Origin: Alphaproteobacteria bacterium
GTDB taxonomy: Bacteria; Pseudomonadota; Alphaproteobacteria; GCA-2731375
Direction: 5' to 3'
DNA length: 33,348 bases
Assembly (NCBI GenBank): GCA_029937535.1
Contig: JAPYPT010000019.1
Span: 1 to 33,348, forward strand
Part shown: piece by piece, positions 16,871 to 25,358 of the stretch
Numbering within the stretch: the first letter of the stretch is position 1
How the letters are laid out: each line of letters begins with the position of its first letter
Translations under genes and position numbers: made by a program
Notes under the pieces: generated by a model
Database searches by the model: none
The model's input: the letters and a program-made list of their open reading frames with translations, nothing else
Told to the model about the DNA's origin: nothing

Positions 16871-17664
16871 CGGAAATCCATCTCCATTACGAAGTATTGG
16901 ATGGCAACGGCCCCCACATCATGATGCTGCATGGCATGCTGTCATCAAAGGCGCAGTGGGACCTGAATGTCGAGGCGATCCAAAAGGTCGCCCGCCCGGT
17001 CTTGGTTGAGTTGCTGGCCCATGGACGATCCGCAGCGCCGGACGGCGCGGAAGCCTATGACCCGGAATATTATGTGGTCATGTTCGAGGCGATCCGGAAA
17101 AAACTTGGCCTTGAGACGTGGTTCCTGTGCGGCCAGTCCTTCGGCGCCTCCCTGACCCTGCGCTATGCCCTGCGGCATCCAGAACGCATCATCGCCCAGG
17201 TGTTCACCAATTCATCGTCCGCCCTGGCGGGCGAAGAGTATCTGAAAACCTACCGTGGCACGGCGGAAGAGCGCGCCCGATTGATGGAACAGGGCGGCAT
17301 GGAAGGCATCAAGAAATTGCCCATATTTCCCGGCCGCGCCCGCCGCCTGCCGATCGAGGCCCGCGATGCCCTGGTCAGGGACGCCGAATTGCTGCAACCT
17401 AAGGGGCTGGCCCAGACCTTCCGATATTCTTCACCCTATTTATCGGTTCGCGAGGAAGCCGCGAACACCGCCGTGCCCACGTTACTGGTTTGCGGCGCGC
17501 TGGAAAAACGTTTCAAGCCGAACTATGAGTTTGCGGTCGAGAATATTCCGAATTTAAAGGTCGTTGAGGCCGATGCGGGCCATGCGGTAAATATCGAGGC
17601 GGCGGATATCTTCAACGAAGCCATAACGGCGTGGATCAAGGAACATAACCATGACGCAGGGTAA
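16867..17664 (+). CDS. Alpha/beta hydrolase (serine nucleophile)
   Basis: A 265-residue alpha/beta-hydrolase with the oxyanion HG motif (MMLHGMLSSKAQW), nucleophile elbow GQSFGAS with S91, and H239 in DAGHAVNIEA. The usual acid position reads CGALEKRF, with glutamate where aspartate is common. Size and the serine nucleophile fit ester, thioester or meta-cleavage-type C-C hydrolases. Context suggests hydrolysis of a lactone, ester or CoA thioester intermediate in the acyl-CoA pathway. It overlaps the synthetase gene by 4 bases and the LeuC-like gene by 14, strong signs of co-translation. The substrate is unknown. Confidence 0.9.
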   Translation: MTEIHLHYEVLDGNGPHIMMLHGMLSSKAQWDLNVEAIQKVARPVLVELLAHGRSAAPDGAEAYDPEYYVVMFEAIRKKLGLETWFLCGQSFGASLTLRYALRHPERIIAQVFTNSSSALAGEEYLKTYRGTAEERARLMEQGGMEGIKKLPIFPGRARRLPIEARDALVRDAELLQPKGLAQTFRYSSPYLSVREEAANTAVPTLLVCGALEKRFKPNYEFAVENIPNLKVVEADAGHAVNIEAADIFNEAITAWIKEHNHDAG

Positions 17665-19081
17665 GACCCTATTCGATAAAATCTGGGGCAGCCACGTTGT
17701 CCGCTCGCTAGGCGAAAACCTGGATCTGCTCCATGTTGACCGTCTGTTGATCCATGACCTGAGCGGCAGCCGGGCCCTGATGGACCTGAAGGAACGCGGC
17801 CTGTCCGTGCGCAATCCCGAACTTTGCCTGTCCATGCCCGATCACAGTGTCTCCTCCCTGCCCGGCCGCACCCTGGCCTCCAGCCCCGACGGCGTGCGCC
17901 TGGGCAACGCCTTGCGCGATATGTCGGCGGCGGCGGGTATTCCCCATTACGGCATCGATCATCCGAACCAGGGCATCGTCCACGTGGTCGGCCCGGAAAT
18001 CGGCTTCACCCTGCCCGGCTGCTTGCTGGTCTGCGGCGATAGCCATACCTCGACCCACGGCGCCATGGGGGCCCTGGCCTGGGGCATCGGCTCCTCGGAA
18101 CTGGTGCACGTTCTGGCCACCCAGACCATCCGCCAGCGCCGGCCCGGCACCATGCGCATTACCATCGACGGGGACCTGGGCGAAGGGGTCGAGGCCAAGG
18201 ACGTGATCCTGCACATCATCGGCCATCTCGGCGTGGCTGCCGGAATTGGCCATGCCATTGAATATGCCGGTTCCACCATTCGCGGCATGAGCATCGAGGA
18301 ACGTCTGACGATTTGTAATCTGTCCATTGAGTTCGGCGCCCGCATGGGCATGGTCGCCCCCGACGAGACCACATACGCCTATATCAAGGAGCTGCCCTTG
18401 GCGCCCAAGGGCGAGGCCTGGGAGGCCGCACTTGCCTATTGGCGCGGCCTGCCCACGGATGAGGATGCGGTGTTTGACCGGGAGGTGAGCTTCGATGCGG
18501 CGGATATGGCCCCGCAGATTACCTGGGGCACCTCGCCTGGCCAGACCGTGGCGGTCAATGCCACCATTCCAGCGCCCGACAGCTTCGTCGAGGCGGAATT
18601 GCAAGGCAACGCCGAAACCGCCCTGGAATACATGGGTCTGACCCCTGGCGAGACCATCGCCGGCACCAAGGTGGACCGGGTCTTCATTGGCTCGTGCACC
18701 AACAGCCGCCTGTCCGATCTGCGCCGGGCCGCGGCCGTGGCCCAGGGGCGTCAGGTCGCGGCCAACGTCACCGCCTGGGTGGTGCCGGGATCCGTGCAAG
18801 TCAAAACAGAGGCCGAGGCCGAGGGCCTGCACGAAATATTTCTTGCCGCTGGATTTGAATGGCGGGAGCCGGGCTGTTCTCAATGCGTGGCCACGAACGG
18901 CGAGACCGTGGCGCCGGGAGAACGCTGTATCTCCACCTCCAACCGCAACTTCGTGGGCCGTCAGGGGCCGAAAGCCCGGACCCATCTGGCCGGCCCGGCC
19001 ATGGCGGTGGCCGCCGCCATCGCCGGCGAGATTACCGATGTGCGCGAACTGGCGCCCATCGAGCTTGAGGGGAATACCTGA
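17651..19081 (+). CDS. leuC: LeuC-family hydro-lyase large subunit (3-isopropylmalate dehydratase-like), likely catabolic paralogue
   Basis: A 476-residue aconitase-superfamily large subunit that aligns along its whole length with E. coli LeuC (466 aa). C349 (GSCTNSR) and C409/C412 (PGCSQC) bind the [4Fe-4S] cluster. CGDSHTSTHGAMGAL, MVAPDETT, ERCISTSNRNF and GRQGPKARTHL are conserved family blocks. With the LeuD-like product it should dehydrate/rehydrate a 2-alkylmalate-type acid. Unlike leucine operons, no leuB lies nearby; neighbours are acyl-CoA catabolic genes, so a non-leucine substrate is likely (inference). AAGGA precedes the ATG, and the start overlaps the upstream gene by 14 bases. 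The symbol reflects homology rather than proven role. Confidence 0.92.
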   Translation: MTQGKTLFDKIWGSHVVRSLGENLDLLHVDRLLIHDLSGSRALMDLKERGLSVRNPELCLSMPDHSVSSLPGRTLASSPDGVRLGNALRDMSAAAGIPHYGIDHPNQGIVHVVGPEIGFTLPGCLLVCGDSHTSTHGAMGALAWGIGSSELVHVLATQTIRQRRPGTMRITIDGDLGEGVEAKDVILHIIGHLGVAAGIGHAIEYAGSTIRGMSIEERLTICNLSIEFGARMGMVAPDETTYAYIKELPLAPKGEAWEAALAYWRGLPTDEDAVFDREVSFDAADMAPQITWGTSPGQTVAVNATIPAPDSFVEAELQGNAETALEYMGLTPGETIAGTKVDRVFIGSCTNSRLSDLRRAAAVAQGRQVAANVTAWVVPGSVQVKTEAEAEGLHEIFLAAGFEWREPGCSQCVATNGETVAPGERCISTSNRNFVGRQGPKARTHLAGPAMAVAAAIAGEITDVRELAPIELEGNT

Positions 19082-19710
19082 TGGAAAAGCTACAGCAAAT
19101 CCAAGGCGTCGCGGCCCCCCTGCCCCGCGCCAATATCGATACCGACATCATCACGCCGATGAAATATCTGACCTCCGCCAATTCGAAGGATATCCATGAG
19201 CATACTTTCGAGCCGCTGCGCTTTCTGAGCGACGGCAGGGAAAATCCGGACTTCATTCTGAACAAGCCCGGCTACCGTGACTCGGTCTTCCTGATCGCGG
19301 GGCGCAATTTCGGCTGCGGCAGCAGCCGGGAGACCGCCGTTTGGGGCATTCGGGGCCTGGGCATCCGGTGCGTGATCGCGGAGAGTTTCGGGGATATTTT
19401 CTTCAACAATTGTTTTCAGAATTCGGTGCTGCCGATCCGCCTGCCGGCGGCAACGGTCGCCGAGCTGATGGCGGAGGCCAGCGACGATCAGGGCAATATG
19501 CAATTCCAGCTCGATGTGGCCAGCCGCACCCTGACCACGCCATCGGGCCGCACCATAACCTTTGATATAACCCCCGACCGGCAAACTTCCCTGCTGGAAG
19601 GTTTGGACGATGTCGGCCAGACCATGAAGGAAGACGCCGCGACCACGGCCTTCCAAGGCAAGGACCGTACGGAACGGCCCTGGATCTACGATCTGGGCAC
19701 AATTGATTGA
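19081..19710 (+). CDS. leuD: LeuD-family hydro-lyase small subunit with altered substrate-loop residues
   Basis: A 209-residue swivelling-domain subunit, matching LeuD in length and in NIDTDIITP, ENPDFILNKPGYR, NFGCGSSRE, DIFFNNCFQN and GLDDVGQT. Compared with E. coli and alphaproteobacterial LeuD as I recall them, the substrate loop KQ(F/Y)L...(K/T)RTG(F/L)G is replaced by MKYLTSANSKDIHEH. The HAPWAL after GCGSSRE becomes TAVWGI, and the RHC before the NGLD block becomes QTS. These sites shape substrate recognition, so a different substrate is likely. The ATG shares one base with the LeuC stop (TGATG), indicating coupled translation. The C-terminus has an extra tail (ERPWIYDLGTID). Confidence 0.92.
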   Translation: MEKLQQIQGVAAPLPRANIDTDIITPMKYLTSANSKDIHEHTFEPLRFLSDGRENPDFILNKPGYRDSVFLIAGRNFGCGSSRETAVWGIRGLGIRCVIAESFGDIFFNNCFQNSVLPIRLPAATVAELMAEASDDQGNMQFQLDVASRTLTTPSGRTITFDITPDRQTSLLEGLDDVGQTMKEDAATTAFQGKDRTERPWIYDLGTID

Positions 19711-19717
19711 GAGCAAT

Positions 19718-20680
19718 ATGTCAAACGTAACCGATCTGATTGCCGGCATGTCCCTGCCGGTGATCGCGGCGCCCATGTTCACGGTCTCAAACCTGGAGAT
19801 GGCGCTTGCGACCTGCGCCCAGGGCATGATGGGCAGCTTTCCCGCCCACACCACCCGCAGCGGCGAGATGCTGGAAGATTGGCTGATCACCATGGCCGAG
19901 GGTGTCGTTCGCCTGGCGGATGAAGGTGTTGAAACCGTGGGGCCCTATGGCGTCAACCTGGTTGTCGCCGCCGGCAATCAGCGCCTGGATCAGGATCTGG
20001 CGCTGTGCATCAAACACAAGGTACCGGTTATTCTCACCTCCAAGGGCGCGCCGGGGGAGGTTTTCGATGCGGTGCATGCCTATGGCGGCCTGGTCTTTCA
20101 TGATATTGGCGCCGCCCGCCACGCGGAGAAAGCCTTGGCCGCGGGCGCGGACGGTCTGATCGCAGTGTGCAGCGGGGCCGGCGGACATGGCGGCACCCTT
20201 AACCCCTTTGCCCTGGTCAACGAAGTGCGCCAGTTGACCGACAAGACGATCATCCTGGCCGGCGCCATCTCCACCGGGCAAGACATTCTCGCCGCTCAAA
20301 TCATGGGGGCGGATCTGGTCTACATGGGCACGCGCTTTATCAATACGGAGGAATCCGGCGCCACCGATGGCTACCGGGAAATGATCATCGAGGCCCGCGC
20401 CACGGATATTTTTTGGGGCACCATCACCGATGCGCCGTCCAATACCTTGACGCCCAGCCTGCTTCGCGCCGGCGTCAAGCTGGAAGACCTGCGCCGCCAG
20501 GATCCGGACGCCCTACTCGCCATCTCGGAACGCAAGAAGCGCTGGAAAGATGTCTGGTCCGCCGGCCACGGCGTCGGCGCGATCCACGATGTGCTGTCGG
20601 TCGAGGCGCTGTGCAATCGATTGAAGGCCGAGTACGCCGCCGCCCAGGCCGGTTTGAGCCGCTTTCAAGCGGCGGAATAA
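19718..20680 (+). CDS. Nitronate monooxygenase (2-nitropropane dioxygenase) family flavoprotein
   Basis: A 320-residue FMN-binding TIM-barrel protein. LPVIAAPMF at the N-terminus, SGAGGHGG with H157 at the family's catalytic histidine position, and LAGAISTGQDILAAQIMGADLVYMGTRF (phosphate-binding end, spanning about 180-210) are diagnostic. Members oxidise alkyl nitronates, but the family also includes enoyl-reductase-like enzymes and many with unknown substrates. Within an acyl-CoA operon an enoyl-CoA or related flavin reaction is possible. The frame opens at a TTG at 19703 overlapping leuD, but the ATG at 19718, seven bases after the leuD stop and preceded by a weak GAGAG, is preferred. Confidence 0.88.
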   Translation: MSNVTDLIAGMSLPVIAAPMFTVSNLEMALATCAQGMMGSFPAHTTRSGEMLEDWLITMAEGVVRLADEGVETVGPYGVNLVVAAGNQRLDQDLALCIKHKVPVILTSKGAPGEVFDAVHAYGGLVFHDIGAARHAEKALAAGADGLIAVCSGAGGHGGTLNPFALVNEVRQLTDKTIILAGAISTGQDILAAQIMGADLVYMGTRFINTEESGATDGYREMIIEARATDIFWGTITDAPSNTLTPSLLRAGVKLEDLRRQDPDALLAISERKKRWKDVWSAGHGVGAIHDVLSVEALCNRLKAEYAAAQAGLSRFQAAE

Positions 20681-20683
20681 GGA
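20679..20683 (+). promoter_or_regulatory. Shine-Dalgarno supporting the TTG start of the MFS gene
   Basis: AAGGA overlaps the TAA stop of the preceding gene and stands eight bases before a TTG at 20692. No ATG lies in frame before the first membrane helix, so this site decides the start. Confidence 0.55.
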
Positions 20684-20691
20684 CCGCTTCC

Positions 20692-22107
20692 TTGGCCGAG
20701 GCGCAAAATTCGAAGGCCGGCGGCTGGCACGAGTTGAGGCAAGGCCCCGGCCTGGTGCGCCTGGCCCTGATCTCCACCTGCGTCTCCCTGCACGCCATGG
20801 ACGTCTTCGTGACCTCCACGATTTTACCCAGCGTGGTCGCCGATATCGATGGTGTCGCCTATTACGCGTGGCCATCGGCGCTCTACCTGATCACTTCAAT
20901 CGTGGGGGCGGCCAGCGGCGGCATGGTGGGCGCCAATCTGGGCCTGCGCCGCGCCTTGGCGATCGCGGTCTCCGTCTACTTGTTGGGCGCGCTGTTTTGT
21001 GCCGCCGCGCCACACATGGCGGTGTTTTTGATGGGCCGCACGACCCAGGGTCTCGGCGCCGGCATGTTAGTGGCATTGGCCTATACCATGGTCCGGCAGT
21101 TGTTCGACGACGACCTGCGGCCCCGGGTTTTCGCCGTCATGTCGGCGATCTGGGGCCTGGCCGCCCTGGTTGCCCCCCTTATCGCGGGGGCCTTCGCGCA
21201 AATGGGTTTTTGGCGCGGGGTTTATTGGCTGACCGTGCCGATAGTCGTGATCATGCTGGTCCTGGCCCGGCGCGCCGTGCCCGGCACCGCGCCGTCAGGC
21301 GATGGTAGCGGCCTGCCGTGGGGGCGTTTGCTGTTGCTTGGCGCGGCCGTGCTATGCGTCACTGTCAGCGGGCGGATCGACGAGCCTCTCCTGCGTCTGA
21401 TCCTGATTGCCGGCGCCCTGTTCGGTGTCGGCGGCATGCTTCGGCTGGATCACCTGGCGGACAATCCACTGTTGCCGAGCGCGCCAACCTCGTTCCGCCA
21501 CCCCGTGGGCACGGGCTATTGGATCTTTTTCCTGATGTCGCTCAGTTTTGCGCCCTTGAGCATCTTTTTGCCGCTGTTGGCCCAACGCCTGCATAGCGTC
21601 GAGCCGATCATGGCGGGCTATATCGCCGCCGTGATGTCACTGGGCTGGTCGGTGGGCTCCTTCGCCGCGGCCGGGGCCGCGCCGTCCCTGCAACGGATTC
21701 TGATCGTTACGGGGCCCTTGTGTCTGCTGATCGGCATTGCCGGGCAAGGCCTGTTCGTGGCCAGCGGCCCCCTGGCGCCGTTGATCGGCCTGATTTTCCT
21801 TTCCGGCCTGGGCATCGGGCAATGCCACCTGCATGTCTCCAACAACGTCATGATGGCCGCCAGGAAGGGCGAGGAAACCTTGACCGCCGGCGCCATCCCG
21901 ACCATGCAGTCCCTGGGCATCGCCTTCGGCGCGGCCACGGCGGGGCTGCTGGCCAATATGGCCGGACTATCGGACGGCATCTCCGTCGCCATCCTGACCG
22001 ACGTGACCGAATGGATATGGGGCTTCGCGCTGATCCCGGCCGGCTGCACGGTTCTGGTGGCCGCCCGCCTGGTCTGGCTGATCAATCGGGCGCCGACCAC
22101 GTCCTGA
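20692..22107 (+). CDS. MFS transporter (DHA1/DHA2-type)
   Basis: A 471-residue membrane protein with roughly 12-14 hydrophobic segments. VFVTSTILPSVVADI after the first helix start resembles motif D1 of drug:H+ antiporters. MGRTTQGLGAGMLVALAYTM and WRGVYWLTVPI resemble family motifs B and the post-helix-5 region. As last gene of the catabolic run it may take up the substrate or expel an intermediate. The start is a TTG 11 bases after the previous stop; the frame is open much further upstream but only as a shadow inside the flavoprotein gene. Its 3' end overlaps the convergent CaiB gene by 26 bases. Confidence 0.88.
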   Translation: MAEAQNSKAGGWHELRQGPGLVRLALISTCVSLHAMDVFVTSTILPSVVADIDGVAYYAWPSALYLITSIVGAASGGMVGANLGLRRALAIAVSVYLLGALFCAAAPHMAVFLMGRTTQGLGAGMLVALAYTMVRQLFDDDLRPRVFAVMSAIWGLAALVAPLIAGAFAQMGFWRGVYWLTVPIVVIMLVLARRAVPGTAPSGDGSGLPWGRLLLLGAAVLCVTVSGRIDEPLLRLILIAGALFGVGGMLRLDHLADNPLLPSAPTSFRHPVGTGYWIFFLMSLSFAPLSIFLPLLAQRLHSVEPIMAGYIAAVMSLGWSVGSFAAAGAAPSLQRILIVTGPLCLLIGIAGQGLFVASGPLAPLIGLIFLSGLGIGQCHLHVSNNVMMAARKGEETLTAGAIPTMQSLGIAFGAATAGLLANMAGLSDGISVAILTDVTEWIWGFALIPAGCTVLVAARLVWLINRAPTTS

Positions 22108-23275
22108 TCACGCCGCGCCCCCGCAGGCCGGCAATGGCATCGGTGTCAAAGCCCAACTCGCCCAAGACCTCGTCACAGTGCTGTCCGGTCACGGGCGAGG
22201 TGCCGGTGGGCGTACCCGCTTCGATCTTCGGAATGCCTGGCGGGTTCGGGATTGGTAGCGGGCTATCCAGGCCCTTCAGTTCCAGATAGCTCATCAGCTC
22301 CGTCGCCGAGACCTGGGGGTGCTCGAGAAATTGTTGGAATTCCTGCAGGATTTCGTTCTGCAAACCGGCTTCGGTAAACATCTCGTTCCAATAGACAGCA
22401 GGCTTGGTGAGAAAAATTTCGCCGAACCGGGCCTTCAGGCTATCACCGCGCTCCCGGCGGGCGGGCAGACCCAGCAGACTTTCATCGGCCCGCAAATCAT
22501 CCAGACCGAGGAGGTCGCATAGGCTATGGAAATCACTGTCCTTGACGATGCCCAGTTGCAGCCAGCCATCCGAGGTCAGGTGAATGCCCGAGGGCGGCGA
22601 TCCGGCGGTCGTGCTTAGATCCCGCTGAGAGGAGGCCATGATCCGAATGCCGGTCAGGTTGGCGGCGCCGCGCATGAGAGAAACATCGAGATACCGCCCC
22701 GGCGCCCCGTCACGCTTGGCATGCAGCGCCGGCGCCACGGCGGAAAAGGCGTAGAGCGCCGTGGACATATCGTTGATGATGGTGTTGGCGCGGTGGGGAA
22801 TGCCATCGTGACCCTCGTTGTCCATCATAAAACCGGTGAAGGCCTGCAATACCGGATCCATGGCCGGCTTGTCGCGCAACGGCCCGACCTGGCCAAAGCC
22901 GGAAATGGAGACATAGATCAGACCCGGGTTCAGTTTCATCAGACGTTCGTGACCGAAGCCGAGACGGTCGATCACGCCGGGACGGAAGCCTTCGAGAAAG
23001 ATGTCGGCCTTGGCCACCAGGGCATCGATGATGCCCGGCGCCTCGCTATTTTTCAGATCGATGGCCAGGCTGCGCTTGCCCAGGGAACCGAGGAAGGAAA
23101 ATTCCGTATGGTCCGATATGGGCGTGCCGAGGACACGGGCCCAATCACCCTGCAACGGCTCCACCTTGATCACGTCGGCGCCATGCTGGGCCAGCAGCAT
23201 GCCGCAATAGGGCCCGGCGATGCCCTGGCTCAAGTCCACCACCCTGACGCCTTCGTAAGCTCTGTCGTAACTCAT
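22082..23275 (-). CDS. CaiB/BaiF family (class III) CoA-transferase, second tandem copy
   Basis: A 397-residue class III CoA-transferase. GVRVVDLSQGIAGPYCGMLLA, GADVIKVEP, GKRSLAIDLKN, FLEGFRPGVIDRLG and SGFGQVGP are family hallmarks. D169 (INDMSTALYAF) matches the number and context of the catalytic aspartate that forms the acyl anhydride. It moves CoA between carboxylic acids. It is strongly similar to the copy immediately upstream, especially in residues 1-205, and diverges most at about 205-300. The ATG overlaps the upstream paralogue's stop (four bases). Its tail overlaps the convergent MFS gene. The acid substrates are unknown. Confidence 0.94.
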   Translation of the reverse strand: MSYDRAYEGVRVVDLSQGIAGPYCGMLLAQHGADVIKVEPLQGDWARVLGTPISDHTEFSFLGSLGKRSLAIDLKNSEAPGIIDALVAKADIFLEGFRPGVIDRLGFGHERLMKLNPGLIYVSISGFGQVGPLRDKPAMDPVLQAFTGFMMDNEGHDGIPHRANTIINDMSTALYAFSAVAPALHAKRDGAPGRYLDVSLMRGAANLTGIRIMASSQRDLSTTAGSPPSGIHLTSDGWLQLGIVKDSDFHSLCDLLGLDDLRADESLLGLPARRERGDSLKARFGEIFLTKPAVYWNEMFTEAGLQNEILQEFQQFLEHPQVSATELMSYLELKGLDSPLPIPNPPGIPKIEAGTPTGTSPVTGQHCDEVLGELGFDTDAIAGLRGRGVIRTWSAPD

Positions 23276-24471
23276 GATGCCCCCAGCCCCGTCCAGGTGG
23301 TGATAACACCGCGTTGACGCAGCCCGGCGATGGCCTCGGTGTCGAAGCCCAGTTGGGCCATGATTTCGTCACTATGCTGGCCGGTAACGGGCGAGGTGCC
23401 CAGGGGCGTGCCGTCTTCGAGCTTGGGAATGCCGGGTGGGTTCGGAACGGGCAACGGTTTCTCCAGTCCCGGCACGGCAAAGTGTGAAAACAGCTCTGTT
23501 TCGGCCACTTGCGGGTGTTCGAGGAACTGCTGAAAGTTCTGCAGCATCTCGTTCTGCAAACCGGCCTCCGTGAACATTTCCCGCCAATGGGCGGCAGGTT
23601 TGGTCAGTAGAACCGCGGCCACCCGGTCCAACAGCATCGGGGCCTCTTTCAATCGGGCTTCGTTGCCGCGCAAGCTCTCGTCGGCCTTCAAATCAGCCAA
23701 TTCCAGCAGATCACAGAGTGCTAGAAAATCCTTATCCTGCAATATGACCAATTGCAGCCAGCCTTCGGCGCACTGGAAGATACCCGACGGCGCCGTGCGC
23801 GGCGTCTGGTTCATCTCGCCGCGCGAGGCGGTCATGAGGCGGATGGCGCTGAGGTTGGCGGCGCCCCGCATCAATGAAACATCCAGATACCGGCCCGGCA
23901 CGCCGTCGCCTTTATTGTAAAGGGCCGGCGTCACGGCAGAGAAAGCATACAGCGCCGTCGACATGTCGTTGATCACGGTATTGGCCCGATGGGGAATGCC
24001 GTCCTGGCCCGCGTTGTCGAGCATGAAACCGGTAAAGGCCTGCAGGATAGGGTCCATGGCCGGTTTATGGCGCAGCGGCCCGGTCTGCCCGAAACCGGAT
24101 ATCGAGACGTAGATCAGGCCGGGATTGAGCGCCATGAGGCGTTCATGGCCAAAACCGAGGCGATCGATCACGCCGGGGCGGAAGCCTTCGAAAAAAACAT
24201 CCGCATCGGCCACGAGGGCATCGATGATAGGGGGCGCCTCTTCGTTCTTCAGATCGATCGCCAGGCTGCGCTTGCCCATATTGGAGCCGAAGGAATATTC
24301 CGTGTGATCGTGCACCGGCGTGCCCAGCATGCGGGTCCAATCACCCTGATGGGGCTCCACCTTGATCACATCGGCGCCGTTTTGGGCCAGCAGCATGGCG
24401 CAATAGGGCCCGGCGACCCCCTGGCTCATATCCACCACCTTGATGCCCTCGTAAGGCCGCTCGAAACTCAT
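23272..24471 (-). CDS. CaiB/BaiF family (class III) CoA-transferase, first tandem copy
   Basis: A 399-residue class III CoA-transferase with the same landmarks as its downstream neighbour: GADVIKVEPHQGDW, GKRSLAIDLKN, FEGFRPGVIDRLGFGHERLM and catalytic D169 (INDMSTALYAF). By eye about two thirds of positions match the second copy, so this is a tandem duplication. The two may form a heterodimer or act on different acids; class III enzymes work as interlocked dimers. It lies 12 bases after the metallo-hydrolase gene and overlaps the second copy by four bases, so all belong to one minus-strand unit. Confidence 0.94.
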   Translation of the reverse strand: MSFERPYEGIKVVDMSQGVAGPYCAMLLAQNGADVIKVEPHQGDWTRMLGTPVHDHTEYSFGSNMGKRSLAIDLKNEEAPPIIDALVADADVFFEGFRPGVIDRLGFGHERLMALNPGLIYVSISGFGQTGPLRHKPAMDPILQAFTGFMLDNAGQDGIPHRANTVINDMSTALYAFSAVTPALYNKGDGVPGRYLDVSLMRGAANLSAIRLMTASRGEMNQTPRTAPSGIFQCAEGWLQLVILQDKDFLALCDLLELADLKADESLRGNEARLKEAPMLLDRVAAVLLTKPAAHWREMFTEAGLQNEMLQNFQQFLEHPQVAETELFSHFAVPGLEKPLPVPNPPGIPKLEDGTPLGTSPVTGQHSDEIMAQLGFDTEAIAGLRQRGVITTWTGLGAS

Positions 24472-24483
24472 GTGGAAACGCTC

Positions 24484-25338
24484 CTAGACATCCAGGCGAT
24501 AGGCATCGCCGTCGCGTTTGAGATAACCGGCGGTGGGGGTATGGAAATGGGTGCCGATGATGAGAGTTGGCGTCTCGGCATATTGACCGAATACATCCCG
24601 GCGGGTAACCGCTGATTGCACCGGATCGGTATCGACGGAAGCCGACCATTCCGGATGCGCGAACTGGCAGGGGTGATGGATAAAATCGCCGGTAATCATG
24701 GCCTCTTCACCCTGGCTTCTGATCATCACCGAGACATGGCCGGGGGTATGCCCCACGGTGGGGATCAGACTAACCTGATCGCAAATTTTGTGGTCCGTCG
24801 GCACCAGATCCACCAGCCCGGCATCGAACACGGGCAGCACGGAATCCGCCATCACCACGGCCTGGTCCGTGTCCTCATGCTGGCGCCAATGGTCAAACTC
24901 TACCTGGCCCATGAGGTAACGGGCCTTGGGGAAGGTGGGCATCCATTTGCCGTCCACCAGCATGGTGTTCCAGCCCACGTGATCAATATGCAGATGGGTG
25001 CACAACACATTGTCGACTTGATCAATGGCGTAACCGGCCTTGGCCATGTCGTCGAGGAACGTGGTCTGCAACTGGTTCCAGGCGGCATTGCCCCGCTCCT
25101 TGTCGTTGCCGACACAGGTATCGACCATGATGGTGCGGTCCGGCGTCTCGATGATCAGTGCATGAATGGAACCGCGCATGCGGCCGCCCTCGTCGACAAA
25201 ATGCGGATACAGCCAGCCGATCTCTCTAAGCCTCTCCCGCGTCGCCTCGGGGATGATGCGGCTCATGCCACCCGTCGCCTCGATCTCCACCACGCGGGTG
25301 ACCGTAACCTCGCCGATACGCCACTTACCCTGGTTCAT
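24484..25338 (-). CDS. Metallo-beta-lactamase-fold hydrolase
   Basis: A 284-residue MBL-fold protein. The dizinc motif is H115-L-H117-I-D119-H120 (CTHLHIDHVGW). VGHTPGHVS supplies the next histidine, MITGDFIHH the bridging aspartate and GTHFH the last histidine. The layout matches the lactonase/glyoxalase II-like branch, so hydrolysis of a lactone or thioester in the pathway is plausible. The ATG at 25338, with GGAG eleven bases before it, is used. A TTG at 25362 overlapping the upstream stop (ATTGA) would add eight residues and cannot be excluded. It lies between the PrpD-like and CaiB genes. Confidence 0.92.
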   Translation of the reverse strand: MNQGKWRIGEVTVTRVVEIEATGGMSRIIPEATRERLREIGWLYPHFVDEGGRMRGSIHALIIETPDRTIMVDTCVGNDKERGNAAWNQLQTTFLDDMAKAGYAIDQVDNVLCTHLHIDHVGWNTMLVDGKWMPTFPKARYLMGQVEFDHWRQHEDTDQAVVMADSVLPVFDAGLVDLVPTDHKICDQVSLIPTVGHTPGHVSVMIRSQGEEAMITGDFIHHPCQFAHPEWSASVDTDPVQSAVTRRDVFGQYAETPTLIIGTHFHTPTAGYLKRDGDAYRLDV

Positions 25339-25358
25339 CTGTCTGTCAACTCCGTCCT

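Noticed and set aside
17708-18985. A 425-codon open frame antisense to the LeuC-like gene
   Set aside because: It is a mirror of a high-GC coding gene, rich in G, A and H/Q low-complexity stretches, with no recognisable domain. LeuC on the other strand is unambiguous.
20413-20691. Upstream extension of the MFS gene into the flavoprotein gene
   Set aside because: The added residues are proline/arginine-rich and out of frame with a clear gene. A TTG with AAGGA at the correct spacing gives a normal MFS N-terminus.
22082-22107. 26-base overlap of convergent MFS and CaiB genes as a regulatory antisense system
   Set aside because: Short tail-to-tail overlaps are common in compact genomes and nothing else suggests regulation.
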